Positions 1 to 11,431 are shown, counted from the stretch's first letter. The stretch is DNA of 64,000 nt from Artemisia argyi (GCA_030686995.1 CM060708.1:185183249-185247248); one strand, 5' to 3'. The notes: generated by a model not told the origin, from the letters alone. Made by a program: numbers and translations.

Positions 1-758
1 CTTTGCAAAAGCTGCTTCTTCCTCTAATGCAAGGTTTAATGCTTCTTCATCTAAACTCTGCTGAATTTCATCATCAACAACATTTCCAACTACCTGCATC
101 TCAAATTCTGCCTTTTCTTCTTCTTCCATCAGTTTCATTATTTCTTCTTCCTCTAAAATTCCACTACAACCAGGAAGCGTATCTTTTTTGAATACCTTAA
201 CTAAGTTTTTCCTGGTAATGTTAAGATAATGGCCTGATTTTGGTGAAAACACTGAAACATTACGAAGAATCAAAGCAGCTCCTACAGTAATATCCTTTCC
301 ATTATCCCCCTCATTAATGATTTTATGATGTATTGTACCAGATATTTCACCTGAGAGATCTTTTACAGTAACTGTAAGATCTCCAATCATGTTTGGGGTA
401 CACGACTTTATTATAGCAATAACTTGTTCAACTTTCCCCTTATTGATAAAGCTTCTGATATCACCTAAACATCCAATTACAACCCCCCCCCCCCCCCCCG
501 GTTAGCATTCACATAGTCCACGGCTCTAAGCCATGGCCCACGTGTAAAATCCTCATCCTCACCCACGTCTTCAACAACTTTCCTCATATACTCCTGTGTG
601 GAAATTATAGGCACGTCTCCACCTAGCCGTGTTTCCTCTAATTTAAGTAGATTCGCCCTTTGATAGACACCCGCAGGACCCGGTATGATCCTAACAGGAT
701 CTTGGCCGGAAATTTCATCATTCTGGTGACCTGATGAAGCACGGGGTGAGTTACTCAT
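1..758 (-). pseudogene. HROB-like OB-fold domain ORF, frameshifted and cut by the window edge
   Basis: Reading from 758 leftward, the first part (93 codons) carries the segment GPAGVYQRANLLKLE and ends in PWLRAVDYVNAN just before a poly-C run at 483-499. In another frame the open reading continues to base 1 with CLGDIRSF, SCTPNMIGDLTVTVKDLSGE, ISGTIHHKI, SVFSPKSGHYLNIT and an acidic Glu-rich tail. I recognise this as the OB-fold domain of plant homologues of HROB (C17orf53, PF15072), which in animals loads the MCM8-MCM9 helicase in homologous recombination. The 17-base C run puts the two halves out of frame; a run of 15 or 18 would keep them together. No intron interrupts it. It sits in the CACTA1 cargo, so a captured or TE-amplified copy is more likely than the resident gene. 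The 3' end lies beyond base 1. Confidence 0.72.
483..499. repeat. Poly-C tract of 17
   Basis: Seventeen consecutive C lie exactly at the join between the two reading frames of the HROB-like ORF. The tract is the only lesion needed to explain the frame break. Runs this long are prone both to replication slippage and to sequencing or assembly error. Confidence 0.95.
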
Positions 759-850
759 GTTGTTGTCATTTTCCGTGACACAAAATAGCCTTGCTCATTC
801 AACATAAAATAATTTTTTTATTCAACAAAAACAAACATTACATGATACAA

Positions 851-1254
851 TTAACAATTAAACTTGGGAGATTTTTCGGGAACAAATGACAAATGAAAGT
901 TGTCATAATCCAAATGCTCATCATCTGATGAGTCTTCCTCTTCCTCAGATGCAATATTTTTGTGTTTTTTGTATGCCCACATCTTCTTCCAAGTGTATTT
1001 ACTTTTTCGAGTTGGTTTTGCTCTAGCAGCTTGTTCTTGTTTTTCAAATTTCATTAATTTTTTTTGCTATACTTGCAACTTTTCTTTAAAATACCAATCA
1101 ATAGTTTCTTCAAAGGTAGGTTCTGGAACTTCCTCACTTTCTTCTTCAGCCTCTTCTAGTTGTTGAAGTATTGAAGCTTTTTCTTCAATGTCATTTAAGT
1201 AGATTCGCCCTCTGCTTCATTCACTTGGACGTTAATTGTTGATGTTGATGCCAT
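851..1254 (-). pseudogene. Short TE-borne ORF A with LDY...KSPK tail
   Basis: A minus-strand reading starts at ATG 1254-1252 (MASTSTINVQ...) and is broken by a stop after about 19 codons and by a TAG near 1069. From 1054 it is open to 851: basic N-terminal part with KYTWKKMWAYKK, then an acidic stretch, then LDYDNFHLSFVPEKSPK close to the stop. The tail resembles that of the 116-aa ORF at 27898-28248 in CACTA2 (LDYEDAHVAFDPKKSPK). No known domain is recognised. It probably belongs to a protein family carried by these transposons. A 19-base patch at 1193-1211 is identical to part of the HROB-like ORF and coincides with the first frame break. Confidence 0.5.
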
Positions 1255-1979
1255 TTTTTTGATATTGTATAGATGTAAGTTGTTTTGAATGAGTTTGTTG
1301 TTTACAAATGTTCCAATTTATAACCATTGCTTAAGGCAACTAAACAGGTTTTTTTTGCTTTGGAAAAGACACGCGTCTTAGTAATTTATTGTTGAACGTT
1401 GTATACTACTAGTTTTGATAATGCAAATGGAACGTAGGTTGACCAGATATTTATTACACATTTGATATCCTACCAGTACTAAATACACCCACCAGTACCA
1501 ATTTTTTTCTCAACAGTATTAACCCAAATTGTTTGAGACAATGTGTTTTGAACTTTTTCTTGTTATGATTACTTGAAATCACATATTTTCTATGTGTTGA
1601 CTAATTCAATTGCATTTCCAAACTAAGTTGTTTGAATGTGTAATTTTATAACATCAAAAGGTTCTGCCCATGCCTTTAACTGAATTTTACAAGTCAACTT
1701 ACAATCAACACTCAACTAACAAAATCTTATATAACTAGACTTATAATCCTTAATACGACCAACAAACAAAAGTCAAATGATTAAAAGATAGAAAACCTGC
1801 ATATTTACTAATACTAGATGAGTATCTTACTTTTTACTACCAAACATTTGGAGCATTTCCAAATATAACTTAATGTCAAAAAAGTTGGAGCATATCCAAC
1901 TATAATTGAATGTACAATATGCAGCAAAAATAATTGTTTATAAACATATAATCAGAACAACCCATACATCAAGTCAACT
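1255..1979. other. AT-rich non-coding stretch inside CACTA1
   Basis: No coding frame or structural RNA is apparent between the short ORF A and the AT-hook gene. The sequence is AT-rich with a few local repeats of the form 'ggagcat..ccaa' near 1850-1895. It is probably the promoter side of ORF A and the 3' flank of the AT-hook gene. Confidence 0.4.
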
Positions 1980-3582
1980 TCAAAACCATAAAACAGCCGG
2001 AGCATCTCGAGCTCTTAAACCAATTACGACTCCAGTCATAGGTGGTGGCCTCTTGCCTATTTGAGCTAAAGTTGATGGAGGAGCTTGTGATGGAGCTTTT
2101 TTCTTTTGCCCATCTGTTTTTGAAGAACAAGGAGGTCTGCCTCTGGGTCTTTTGGGAGCTGCTGCAGCAGCTGAAGTGGAAGCTTTGCCTCTTGGACCTG
2201 AAGTTGATGGATCTTTTTTCTTTTCACCACCTGTTTTTGAAGAAGAAGGAGGTCTGCCTCTGGGTCTTTTGGGAGCTGGTGCAGCAGCTGAAGTGGAAGC
2301 TTTGCCTCTTGGACCTGAAGTTAATGGAGCTTTTTTCTTTTGACCACCTATTTTTGAAGATGAAGGAGGTCTGCCTCTGGGTCTTTTGGGAGCAGGTGCA
2401 ACAGTTGAAATGGAAGCTCTTCCTCTTTTGTGAGTATTGGAAGGTCTGGATATCTTTAGAACATCTTCAGCAATTGAAGCTGAAGCAACTCCACCTTTCA
2501 GAGCTGTGGATCTCTTTGAAGTGGAAGGCCTGGATATTATTGGAGTAGGTTCATCCTCTTCAGTTGACACACTAATCACCTCATTTGCAACATCCTTTGC
2601 AGTACAAAATTCCTCTTCACTGGATACTTCCTCTTCACTTGGAACACCCTTCATTGCCTTCGAGTAGCACTGATACGCAAGGTTTAGCATCCTCTTTTCA
2701 AGCCATTGTTGCTGCCTTTAAGGTGTTCAATCCTCTTGTCAACGGAAGCCACTTCATGAGTGGATTTTTCACTCCCAAATCCGTAATCGCCTCAGTAAAA
2801 GTACATCTCCTCAATTGGTTCCATCCTTTTCTCAAGGATGGAAATCTTCTTCTCAAGGTTTTCAAGCCTACTGTCATAAACCTTATCCTGATGCTCATCT
2901 GAAACATAATAAGTTAACACAGGTTAGATTTAATACATATATCCAACCAATATGCTAACTCTATTTTTTAGACATTCAAACACCCCCTAAAGGCCTACAC
3001 TAGACAATGGGCACTCATTAGGTCAAATACAAAGCCCCTTAATTGCTAAAGTGAAACACCATTTCACTTTGAGTAATGCAGTTTGACTTGCTAAAGTCAA
3101 TCTGGATAAACACTTAGGTAAATCATAAACTTACCTAAAAATCATTCATTAGAGCCACAACAAAAGGGCAAATGAACATCAAAATGGTGTAAACACATTC
3201 TCAAGGTTTCCCATTTTAAATAAATACCAAAATGCATACCTTTCTTCTCCTCTGCTGGCTTTCCCTCCATGGGTTTTGAGGTCTGACCCAACACAGCTTC
3301 AATGGTAGGAAATTCCTTACTAGGTCCTTTTTTGAGAACTGTCACAATAAGATGGAGCAGATGATCAAAAAAAGGTCAACTCAAATCATTTACTCTAAAT
3401 TTAACTATAAACAATATCAATGCAACAATGTGCTAACCTTCCACCATAGCATAGTTCCATAAGGTGTCCAACATTTCATCAGACACCTCATCTCCTGGCT
3501 TCCAGCTATCCTTATAGGTTTCATAAAGATAATCTTTCATGTCTTTAGTCAACGTAACTTTGCTCCAATCTTTGTCGGCCAT
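1980..3582 (-). pseudogene. Spliced AT-hook repeat protein gene (decayed)
   Basis: Three exons can be joined on the minus strand. Exon 1 (3582 to about 3438) starts MADKDWSKVTLTKDMKDY and ends at donor GGAAG|GTTAGC. Exon 2 (about 3342-3243) follows acceptor TTGTGACAG and ends AAAG|GTATGC. Exon 3 runs from acceptor TATGTTTCAG at about 2898 to 1980, and the phases agree across both introns. Exon 3 begins with a short predicted coiled coil (SRLENLEKKISILEKR), then has stop/frameshift lesions near 2815 and 2715, then an open 236-codon stretch. That stretch has an acidic SEEE segment and three 39-aa repeats each holding KRPRGRPP, the AT-hook core that binds the minor groove of AT-rich DNA. I do not recognise a named family. 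A DNA-binding protein inside a CACTA element could be cargo or an accessory protein; this is inference. Confidence 0.6.
2131..2481 (-). repeat. Three tandem 117-bp units encoding AT-hook repeats
   Basis: The 11-mer GGAGGTCTGCC recurs at 2131, 2248 and 2365, exactly 117 bp apart, a multiple of three, so the protein repeat (39 aa) stays in frame. Each unit encodes KRPRGRPP followed by SSSK and a GPRGKAS segment. The third unit is more diverged. Confidence 0.9.
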
Positions 3583-3599
3583 TGCAAGAATCAGGCAGT

Positions 3600-4812
3600 G
3601 TATGAGATTGTTTGTGTGTGACAATGATAGGGTTGCGAAGTAAGAGGAGGAAGATGATCGGGTTTGTACAGTAACAAGTGAAACAATACGCTTGTAATAG
3701 CCGTTTTATATTCAGGGACCAAGCCTTGGTTAAGGCCATTGAAAAAATGTGAAATGACCAAAAACCCAAGTGACTAGTCAACTAATGCTGCAAATTAACG
3801 TCCGTCAGCCAAAACTATGTTCCAGGGACCAACCACGCCAAAAATGAGGAGTTCAGGGACGAAAATGCCAAAAAATAGTTTAAGGACGATCCGCGCAAAA
3901 CTCAACAACTTTAGGGATTAACGGTGAAATTTTGTCTAGGTTTAATGTTATTTTGTGGACTTTGAATACTCTATAATACTTTTATTTTAATTATACTAAA
4001 CGCTATATAGCAACGTGATTTTAACGAGATTTTATAGTGGCAGATAGTTGCCGTGATAAAAAAAGTCTATAAGTTATGAACGAAAAATAATAAAAGTTTA
4101 AGGATTGGGGGATTAAACATAATGTTTTGAAACCGTGTTCGACCCATAAATCAATTTTCAAACTTTAGTTCAGTTCTATCGTGTTTTATAACTCATTTCA
4201 AAGACTATAATATTTTCAATTCTACAAATGGAATGCGTTCGAATTTTAAATGAAATAAAAGTGCACAAATAGATATTCCTTAAATTAGTTTGAAAGTCAA
4301 TTAATACTTTTCAAATGCCACAAGCTTTCAATTGTAATCCAATTCCCAAATTTCTTCAATAACACCATAAGACTTTTTCGCGACTGACATTCGCGTCAAA
4401 TCTATTGTTGTTGCTATGAGCGTAACTCCTCTATTTTTCACAGTACTCTTTTCATCTTGTTGTTTGGTATAAAACATATATCCATTGGTGTCGTAGGCTT
4501 GATATTGAAGTACACAACGTGGACGGTACCCCAGCTATACCACACCTGCATCAATATTTGGAGACATACAAATAACTTTATTTGCCAAACATTGTGAAAA
4601 TATTCAATGAGATTACGTCTAATCATGTTTAGATCATCAATGGACACATTATTTCTACACACTTTACAAGGAAAATAAAATTTTGTTTCTCTGATCCTAT
4701 CTTTTCTCGATGATCCTCAACGCATCTAATAAATTCAGACAACCCTTTCATGTATTTTGGGTAAAGTGTTCTATCTTGTACATCCATGTATCATGATCCA
4801 TTCACAAAATAA
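3600..4812. other. Non-coding stretch, no gene seen
   Basis: Contains upstream sequence of the AT-hook gene (3600-3780), then AT-rich DNA. Around 3785-3930 repeated phrases such as 'cagggacc' and 'agggacga' give a low-complexity dispersed-repeat look. I find no coding frame with family resemblance. Confidence 0.4.
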
Positions 4813-4934
<122 letters not shown>

Positions 4935-5230
4935 TAATAACTCGAGCTCGGGCTTGAGCTCGTTTCGAGCCTCATAACTCAAGCTCAGCTCGTGAAAATT
5001 TTCACAAGCTCGAGCTCGGATCAGGCTCAAGTAAATTATATAATGTGTTGAAGGAAATAAAACTAAAGGATCGTTAATCACACTAGGCTCGAGCCCATTT
5101 ATACATGGTTATATCTATACAGAATATATATACGTATATATTTTTAGGGCTCGTTTAAGTTCGCGAGCCTAACAGACTTTTATATATAGCGCAAACTTAG
5201 GCTCGGCTCGTTTCCGCCCTAATTCCATTT
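4935..5230. repeat. GAGCTCG-rich dispersed repeat
   Basis: Dense GAGCTCG/CGAGCTC and 'aagctcagctcg' motifs in both orientations, followed by 'ggctcgtttaagttcgcgagcct' type phrases. This looks like a decayed non-autonomous element with subterminal palindromes. A related phrase occurs at 32251 onward in CACTA2. No ends are defined. Confidence 0.4.
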
Positions 5231-5269
5231 CACTTGATGGGCGACTAAATAAAGAAATTCCTATTTTTC

Positions 5270-6372
5270 TCATTCCCTCATAAAATTTTCATTTTTCCCT
5301 CTAAAAGATTCACAAAACTTTGAACTTTGCTCTAAAATAATAAAACACATATTTCAAATCGTAACTCCTAATCCATCGCACCATTCAGATCTGCTACTAC
5401 CGCCGCACTTAGCAAACGTATTTCTGCCATTGACCACTCTCATCAAGGTTAATTCTTCTATCGCCCCAATTAACTATTGTTTTGATTGTGTTTGTGTTGT
5501 TTATTACCCAGTTAGACCTAATTAAGATGAAGTTTATTCATGAAATAAAACTTGTTAATTTTTAGACCTAATTGAGATGAAGATCTTTGTGTAATTATTT
5601 ATGAAAGTGAAAAATGATACTTGTAGGTTGATTTTTTTGGTTTGTTTTGGCATACTTTGGAATGCATTATTTTTTCCGTAATTTTAACTCGTGTTGATTG
5701 TGTTTAGTTATTGTTTTACAGCAGATTTTGTTTGTAGTTTGCATCTTAATTTTTTAAATTCATATTTTTGGTCTTTATTGATACAGAGGACATGTTTAGT
5801 TGTAAAATTGAAAATCAAGAGCAATTGATTTAACATAGATAAAGTAATATGTAAGTGAAATAAGCTGTAAGTCACTAAGTTGATTAGTTGAACTATTGAC
5901 TAATCTGTAAGTTCTAATTGTTGACTCGTGATGATCTATTTTGTTTACGTGAGTTGTTCTTATGATCAGTTTGCATTCTTCTTTTTGTTTTTATTGGCTA
6001 ATGTGGTTGTTACTAATTGATGCGAGCTTGTATAATACTGTCCAGTTGGTTATGTCCACGAGTAGGGACAGAGGATTGAGTTATATCAGTCGAGTTTCAT
6101 ATATCACCGTCGAGCTGTGCTTTATTCTTTCAAGTTTACTTGAGTTTTGACGTATTTTTACCAGCTTATTAGGGGTAAAAGGCTTTTAGAAGGTGCTTGG
6201 ATATGCTTATTTCTACTAGCTTATATTCTTTGAGGGGATAAAAAAGCTAATAAGCATAACCTTTTTCTAATGGGGATTCTTGAGAATGTATAAGGTGTTA
6301 AGCTTAAGCTTACCCATATACCCCTTGATAAACTATACTTTTAGCTTCTCAAAAGAAAAAGAACACATTTTT
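5270..6372 (+). other. Possible captured 5' UTR exon and first intron of the NAL1-like gene
   Basis: From about 5270 to 5452 the sequence is a C/T-rich leader like a plant 5' UTR (near 5385-5452: 'cagatctgctactaccgccg', ending CATCAAG|GTTAATT, a good donor site). It is followed by T-rich intron-like DNA up to the first recognisable exon of the NAL1-like fragment at 6373. No coding similarity supports this; it is inferred from position and composition. Confidence 0.3.
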
Positions 6373-7351
6373 AACGCTGCTTACTTTTCTTGGCCGACAT
6401 CTAGTAGACTAAGTGATGCTGCTGAAGAGAGGACTAACTATTTTATAAACTTACAAAATAGTGCTTTACCTGAGTCTATAGTCAGGTTACCAAAAGGGCA
6501 TCAAGCAACTACTTTGCTTGAGCTAATGACTATTAGGGCGTCACATAGTAAGATACTGTGTTGTTATAGTCTTGGTACTGCAATTGGGTTTATGATCCGT
6601 CAAGGTGTGTCGACTGATACACCTGCAATTCTGGTGTTTGTTTCACACAAAGTTCACAAGCAATGGTTAACTCCCATTCAGTGTCTAACCACGATTCTAG
6701 AGGTAATTAAGGAATGACACCCTTGGTTTTTATCTTCCTGTTGTGCTAGTTATGCATCTATATGATTATCTTTGTAATCAAATAGGGACCGGGGAGTGTG
6801 TGGTGTGACATGGATGTTGTCGAATTCTAATTGTTTGGTGCACCCAAACGAGCAAGCAAAGAACAGTTGTACACTGAAATTTGGGATGATCTGCGTGGAA
6901 GTGGCTCGTGTATCGGTTCAGGTTCTCAGGTATTAATTATTAGATTCTACGCAATCTTTAGTCTTTTGCTAGTAGGATATGATTTAAAGATACCTCACCC
7001 ATTGTTATTGATGTCGATTATTGATCAGGTGGTTACCTTTATATGAAAATGACTGGTTAGATAGTCGTGATTTATTCTTGATATGGAAAAAAAAGAAAAA
7101 AAAAAAAAAAAGAAAAAAAAAAGTTAAAGATTCAACTAATACTCATCCTGGATCTATGTTCAGATTTATATTTCCATGTCATATTTACTTTTCTATTAGG
7201 CATGCGTATACCAAGAGATTTATATTTTAAATATCTTAGGTAGCAAGTCAAGAGACATATGAGAGTCTGGGCACTATCGTGAGAAGCCAAACAGGTAACC
7301 GACAAGTTGGGTTTCTCACAAATCGCCATGTTGCTGTGAATTAAGATTATC
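6373..7351 (+). pseudogene. Captured NARROW LEAF 1-like trypsin-family gene fragment (three exons)
   Basis: Exon a (6373-6702) encodes NAAYFSWPTSSRLSDAAEER and LPKGHQATTLLELMTIRA..., ending at donor CTAGAG|GTAATT. Exon b (6786-6929) encodes GPGSVWCDMDVVEF and, after an in-frame TAA at 6828-6830, FGAPKRASKEQLYTEIWDDL, ending TCTCAG|GTATTA. Exon c (7240-7351) encodes VASQETYESLGTIV and GFLTNRHVAV, then a TAA at 7342-7344. These match the plant trypsin-like serine peptidase family that includes rice NAL1 and Arabidopsis At5g45030. The piece stops just after the catalytic-type His of NRHVAV, so the Asp and Ser of the triad are missing. Introns are retained, so capture was from genomic DNA, not from mRNA. 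The fragment ends in a repeat that also flanks its left side. Confidence 0.82.
7085..7122 (+). repeat. A-rich tract in an intron-like segment
   Basis: Nearly pure A with a few G. It lies between exons b and c of the NAL1-like fragment. Confidence 0.85.
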
Positions 7352-7479
7352 CAAATACCCCCTAGATAAACTTACCCAAATATACCCTAGATAAACTATA
7401 CTTTTATCTTACCCAACTACCCCCTAGATAAACTATGCTTTTAGCTTCTCAAAAGAAAAAGAAATCATTTTTAACTTGA

Positions 7480-8600
7480 TCCTTTTTTTTTTAGCAAACC
7501 AAGATTGTCACATGTTTATTCATATCAGTTAGTTAAATATGCATGCCAAATAAGGCCTGTAGCATCGGGGTTATGTTTTATTTTGATGTAGTTTTGCTGT
7601 TTACAGACATTTATAAGGCTAAGCAAGATTCCAGTTTGTAGCCATAAACTTTTAAGAACTCAAAGAAGATGGGTTTTCAATAAAAACTAGTGTTCTCTTT
7701 CTTTGATGTTAGCAGGATTCTAAGTATTTTTATTATCTCTTAGTTGCCTTGTAGAGAAGTCACTGGCGACGGGAGATTGTTCACATTACATTGAGTACTA
7801 TTGAATGGATATGTTGTTGTGTAATCAGTATGTAGGAACTTAATTGCTTAATAAGAGAGACGTTTATTTCCTCATTTTATACATCAGCCGGGGTCTATTT
7901 TCTAAATGAGGGATCTGCACTTATTGGTGTGGAACTGGTTATATCTCCACAAGTCTTTATAGCCATAAAGAAATAGAATCTGAATGAGCGCATAAATAAG
8001 TAGAAACGAAAACTTTGTGGCCAGGAATTTCTATTGATTGTTTATGGTATTATGTGTTAGAAGTTTTGAAAGTTGAAATTATTGGTGATTTTCAACTATG
8101 GTTATTTAGCTTCTGATATACTGTTGGCATATGCCTAATCTTGTTATTTATAGGATTGTTAAGCAGAACCTGATTGAGTCTTTGTTTACTTTTAAGAAAA
8201 TTGCAAGAGGACAACACACAAATGAGATCACTATTGGAAATAGAGATGCAATTGCAGTTAGAACACGATACACAAGAACACATGCACAACCGAAATCAGA
8301 GGCAAGTGCTCGTGAAGAAGCTCAAGAGAGGGTATGACAACAAAAGATAAACGACATTAACTCAATTATAAGAAGTTTAATAATCCATGTCCCCCTCAGT
8401 AAGATGGTAATTGGATTTTGTCATTATTTGAATACTTAGATTACATACTCAAATGTCATCTTGAATTTTGTGAATGGTTCGATTTGGATTGTAAATTGAA
8501 TGCTACTTTTGTGATGTGAATAATGGCTTTACATAATTGATATGTTTAATACTGAATTATCTATTTATTGGTTTCTTTTAGCTATTCTAAAGGACTCCTT
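7480..8600. other. Non-coding stretch with one unrecognised short frame
   Basis: Looks intron- or intergenic-like. One plus-strand frame at 8131-8337 (68 aa) has a charged, Gln/Glu-rich alternative reading (around 8222-8338) that might be part of another captured exon, followed by a possible donor GGTATG at 8330. I do not recognise it. Confidence 0.3.
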
Positions 8601-9431
8601 AAGTATGAGATTTAAGCTATTCTGATATTACCAACTAACAATTTTTTATAGCAATATCACCCCTTACCAAGAGAAGTTTACAACATATATATCGACAGTT
8701 GGAAAAACATGACAATCTAAAAACCATGTTTGAAACAAGGTTAACAACACTGTGAGTTTTCTAAACACCTTTACAGCTAAACGAATATAAGTAAAGTAAG
8801 GAAAAGCTTACCGTAAACAATGATCAACAATCTCTTTCACCTTATGCTACTCGCTGTCTATAAACCTTTCTCTGGTTCAACTAATTTGATTGTTTATTAG
8901 TCAAAACGTATAAGTCTAGCAGATATATTAGCCGACATTTTGATATGTAGAACATCCTAACACCTTTTTTGAATAAATTATGTAGTTGCAGTACTTATAC
9001 TTTTAATCATATCTAAAGTCTAACAACTTAACATGTTATAAAAAAAGTAAAAAGAAGTAAAAAGATACGAAACATCAACACAACGGGTCTTACACAAAAT
9101 AAACCATCTTTAGGTTTTCTTGAGCAATTAAAGTGGTTTCAATTTATTTTTTTATAAGCAGTAATGGTACCAGTTTTTTCTTAAAAAACAGTGTCTATAA
9201 CATAAATACATAGAGACATGTTGTTACTTACACACCAGTGTCTTTGATTGTGTAAAAAGACAGCTTTTCACCCGCAAAACCAGTTTTTATACGTTTTGTA
9301 TTATGAAAACTGGGTTTTTCCAAAAAACCAATCTTAATTCGTTCCATTCCTGCTAGTTTTTTGTCATAGGAATAGTGTTTTATGTAACCAGTCTCTATTT
9401 GGGGGTGTTTATAGCCTTTTGTGTAGTAGTG

Positions 9432-9565
9432 CTAATATAATCCACACCTCGTCGGGACATAACGACCCGGGGAAACCCTGTACTTCCACGGAGATTTGGT
9501 CTGAGACGTTTGATTTGGTTGACCAATCACTTGGTTGAATTGAGTTGACCGTTTAGGACCAATCA
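9432..9565 (+). mobile_element. 3' end of an Athila-type LTR (rest split off by CACTA1)
   Basis: This piece reads 'tcgggacataacgacccggg' and then a GGTTGACCA...TTGGTT...GTTGACC series, ending ACCAATCA. It is clearly related to the last 130 bases of the Athila LTR at 56300-56428 ('cgggatttaacgacccggtg' ... ATCAATCA). To its right the copia RT frame resumes directly. To its left lies the CACTA1 terminus. It is probably the end of a solo LTR inserted in the copia element and later split by CACTA1; its other end is outside the window. Confidence 0.6.
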
Positions 9566-10409
9566 AAGTCATTGCACAGATCAGGACAAGTTGAGCCGAA
9601 TATAATGTCGTCAACATATATTTGAACAATGATGAGATGTAAATCTTGTTTCTTCATGAAACGTGTGTTATCAACCATTCCCATGGTATATTCATGTTTA
9701 AGCAAGAATGCCTTTAGTATACCATACCAAGCTTTAGGGGTTTGTTTAAGACCATAGAGTGCTTTCTTGAGCTTATAAACATGATTCAGATTTTTTGAAA
9801 TCAACAAATCTCGGAGGTTGTGCAACGTATACCTCTTTTTTAATAAAACCATTTAGGAATGCATTTTTCACATCCATTTGATATGACTTAAAGTCTAATG
9901 CGCAAGCATAGGCAAGGAGTATTCTAATAGACTCTAGTCTAGCTACGGGTGCATACGTTTCATCGTAATCTATTCCCTCTTATTGGTTATAGCCTTATGC
10001 TACCAGCCTAGCCTTATTCCTAGTTACGACGCCATTTTCGTCCAGTTTGTTTCTAAATACCCACTTAGTTCCTATGATGGTTGATTCTTAAGAGGAGGTA
10101 CTAAATCCTAAACTTGGTTTGTGGTGAATTGATTTAACTCTTCTAGCATGGCAGCTACCCAGCTTTCATCCTTTATCACTTCACCGATGCTCTTAGGTTC
10201 TACTATTGATATAAAACAAAAGAGGTTACTTCTTTTTTGTGCTTGTGAACTAAGGGTTCTTTGGTTAAGGTTTCCTATGACATTTTCAATTGGATGGTTC
10301 TTGGATTCCTTAATGTTGACAACTTCATCAACTTCAACTATTTCATCCACAATGTCATTTTCTAAGGTTTTCTTGCCATTGACCTTAATGGCTTCTTCCT
10401 CGTCTAAGT
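9566..10409 (-). pseudogene. Copia (SIRE-type) linker and N-terminal reverse transcriptase
   Basis: From 10409 leftward: LDEEEAIKVNG linker, then NHPIENVIGNLNQRT and an RT start (SWVAAMLEELNQF). This is followed by a decayed stretch with several stops (10107-9853) that still shows the [12 protein letters not shown] and QMDV motifs. Then [20 protein letters not shown] and the catalytic [10 protein letters not shown]. It stops at about CNDF, where the LTR piece at 9432-9565 begins, so the RT C-terminus and RNase H are absent here. Inactive remnant. Confidence 0.8.
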
Positions 10410-10437
10410 TGTAACAACCCACTAACTTCCCCATAGG

Positions 10438-10541
10438 TTAGAAATGCCTTACTAACTTAACTTAGGCCCTCACTAAGCACACTAGGATTAGAAATGCCTT
10501 ACTAACTTAACTTAGGCCCTCACAAAGCATACTAGGATCAG
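10438..10541 (+). repeat. 52-bp tandem duplication in the solo LTR
   Basis: The unit beginning 'tagaaatgccttactaactt' occurs twice back to back (about 10438 and 10490) with two or three mismatches. Confidence 0.85.
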
Positions 10542-11431
10542 AAATGCCTATAGAATTTTCCCGAGCTAAAATTTTGCTTTATTATATCCTTATGACCTAA
10601 CTAACCTCTAGACAAGCTCACGTATCCACCTATGCCAACCACTACTATGTTTACTTGATGTAAACATCCTGGTATGTCAAGTCAAGGTTATAAACATATT
10701 TTCACTAAGAAAACTATCACTCTAATGCACCATACTTGCTAGAAAACCCTAAATGCACCTATGTGTTCCTGGTTAGCTTTAAAACCCTAATTGCTTCTCT
10801 GAACTAACATGATAGTATTTAAGACTTAGATATAAGTTACATTAGTTACTTTAGGATATAATAGACTCCCTAGATCATAGTACAACCCCTTAGAACTTAG
10901 GTACAAGTCATATAAGCACAAAACCCTAATTAGGTCATAACTTCCCGAAACTAGGTCTAAACTATCCCAAATCTTTACCATAAGTTGTCACCACTTAGTA
11001 TAAGCTACTTAAGACATTATATTAGTTAATAAACATCATTAGGACCCTAAATGAAACACTAAACCCTAGGAAAAACCTTAAACTCTCACTAAACAAAACT
11101 AGGTTAAAACTTGACCTAAACACCTAAACTAAGCTACTTAAACACCTTAAAACCACCAAGCAACCACCCTAGCACCTCCCTAATAGTAAGCTAGCACCCT
11201 AGCACCTCTAACCACCCAAGCAAGTAGGTAGATCACCTACTTGTCACCACCTTACCCTTAACCGCCTCCCTCGTCTCTATTCCACCACAACCGTCCTATG
11301 GCGCCCCCTAGCTACCACCATAGCTGCTCCTAATCATCATCTAGACCTGCCACACCACCCCATAGCCTTGCTTACTCTCCTCTCCCCCTCCACAACACCT
11401 AGCAGCCTTGCCTTGGTCACCACTCCATACG

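Larger units (their letters stand above)
6306..7478 (+). repeat. Direct repeats bracketing the NAL1-like fragment
   Basis: A phrase of about 65 bases containing 'gataaactatacttttagc' and 'cttctcaaaagaaaaagaa' lies at about 6308-6375, just before exon a. It recurs at about 7360-7478 just after exon c, where its 'taccccctagataaact' core is tandemly repeated three times. The captured exons therefore sit between copies of one short repeat. Confidence 0.7.

Noticed and set aside
2042..2667. Plus-strand open frames opposite the AT-hook gene
   Set aside because: Antisense shadows of the repeated coding sequence; the minus strand has RGRP motifs and splice sites.
8131..8337. 68-aa ORF as a gene
   Set aside because: No recognisable domain; at most a piece of another captured exon.
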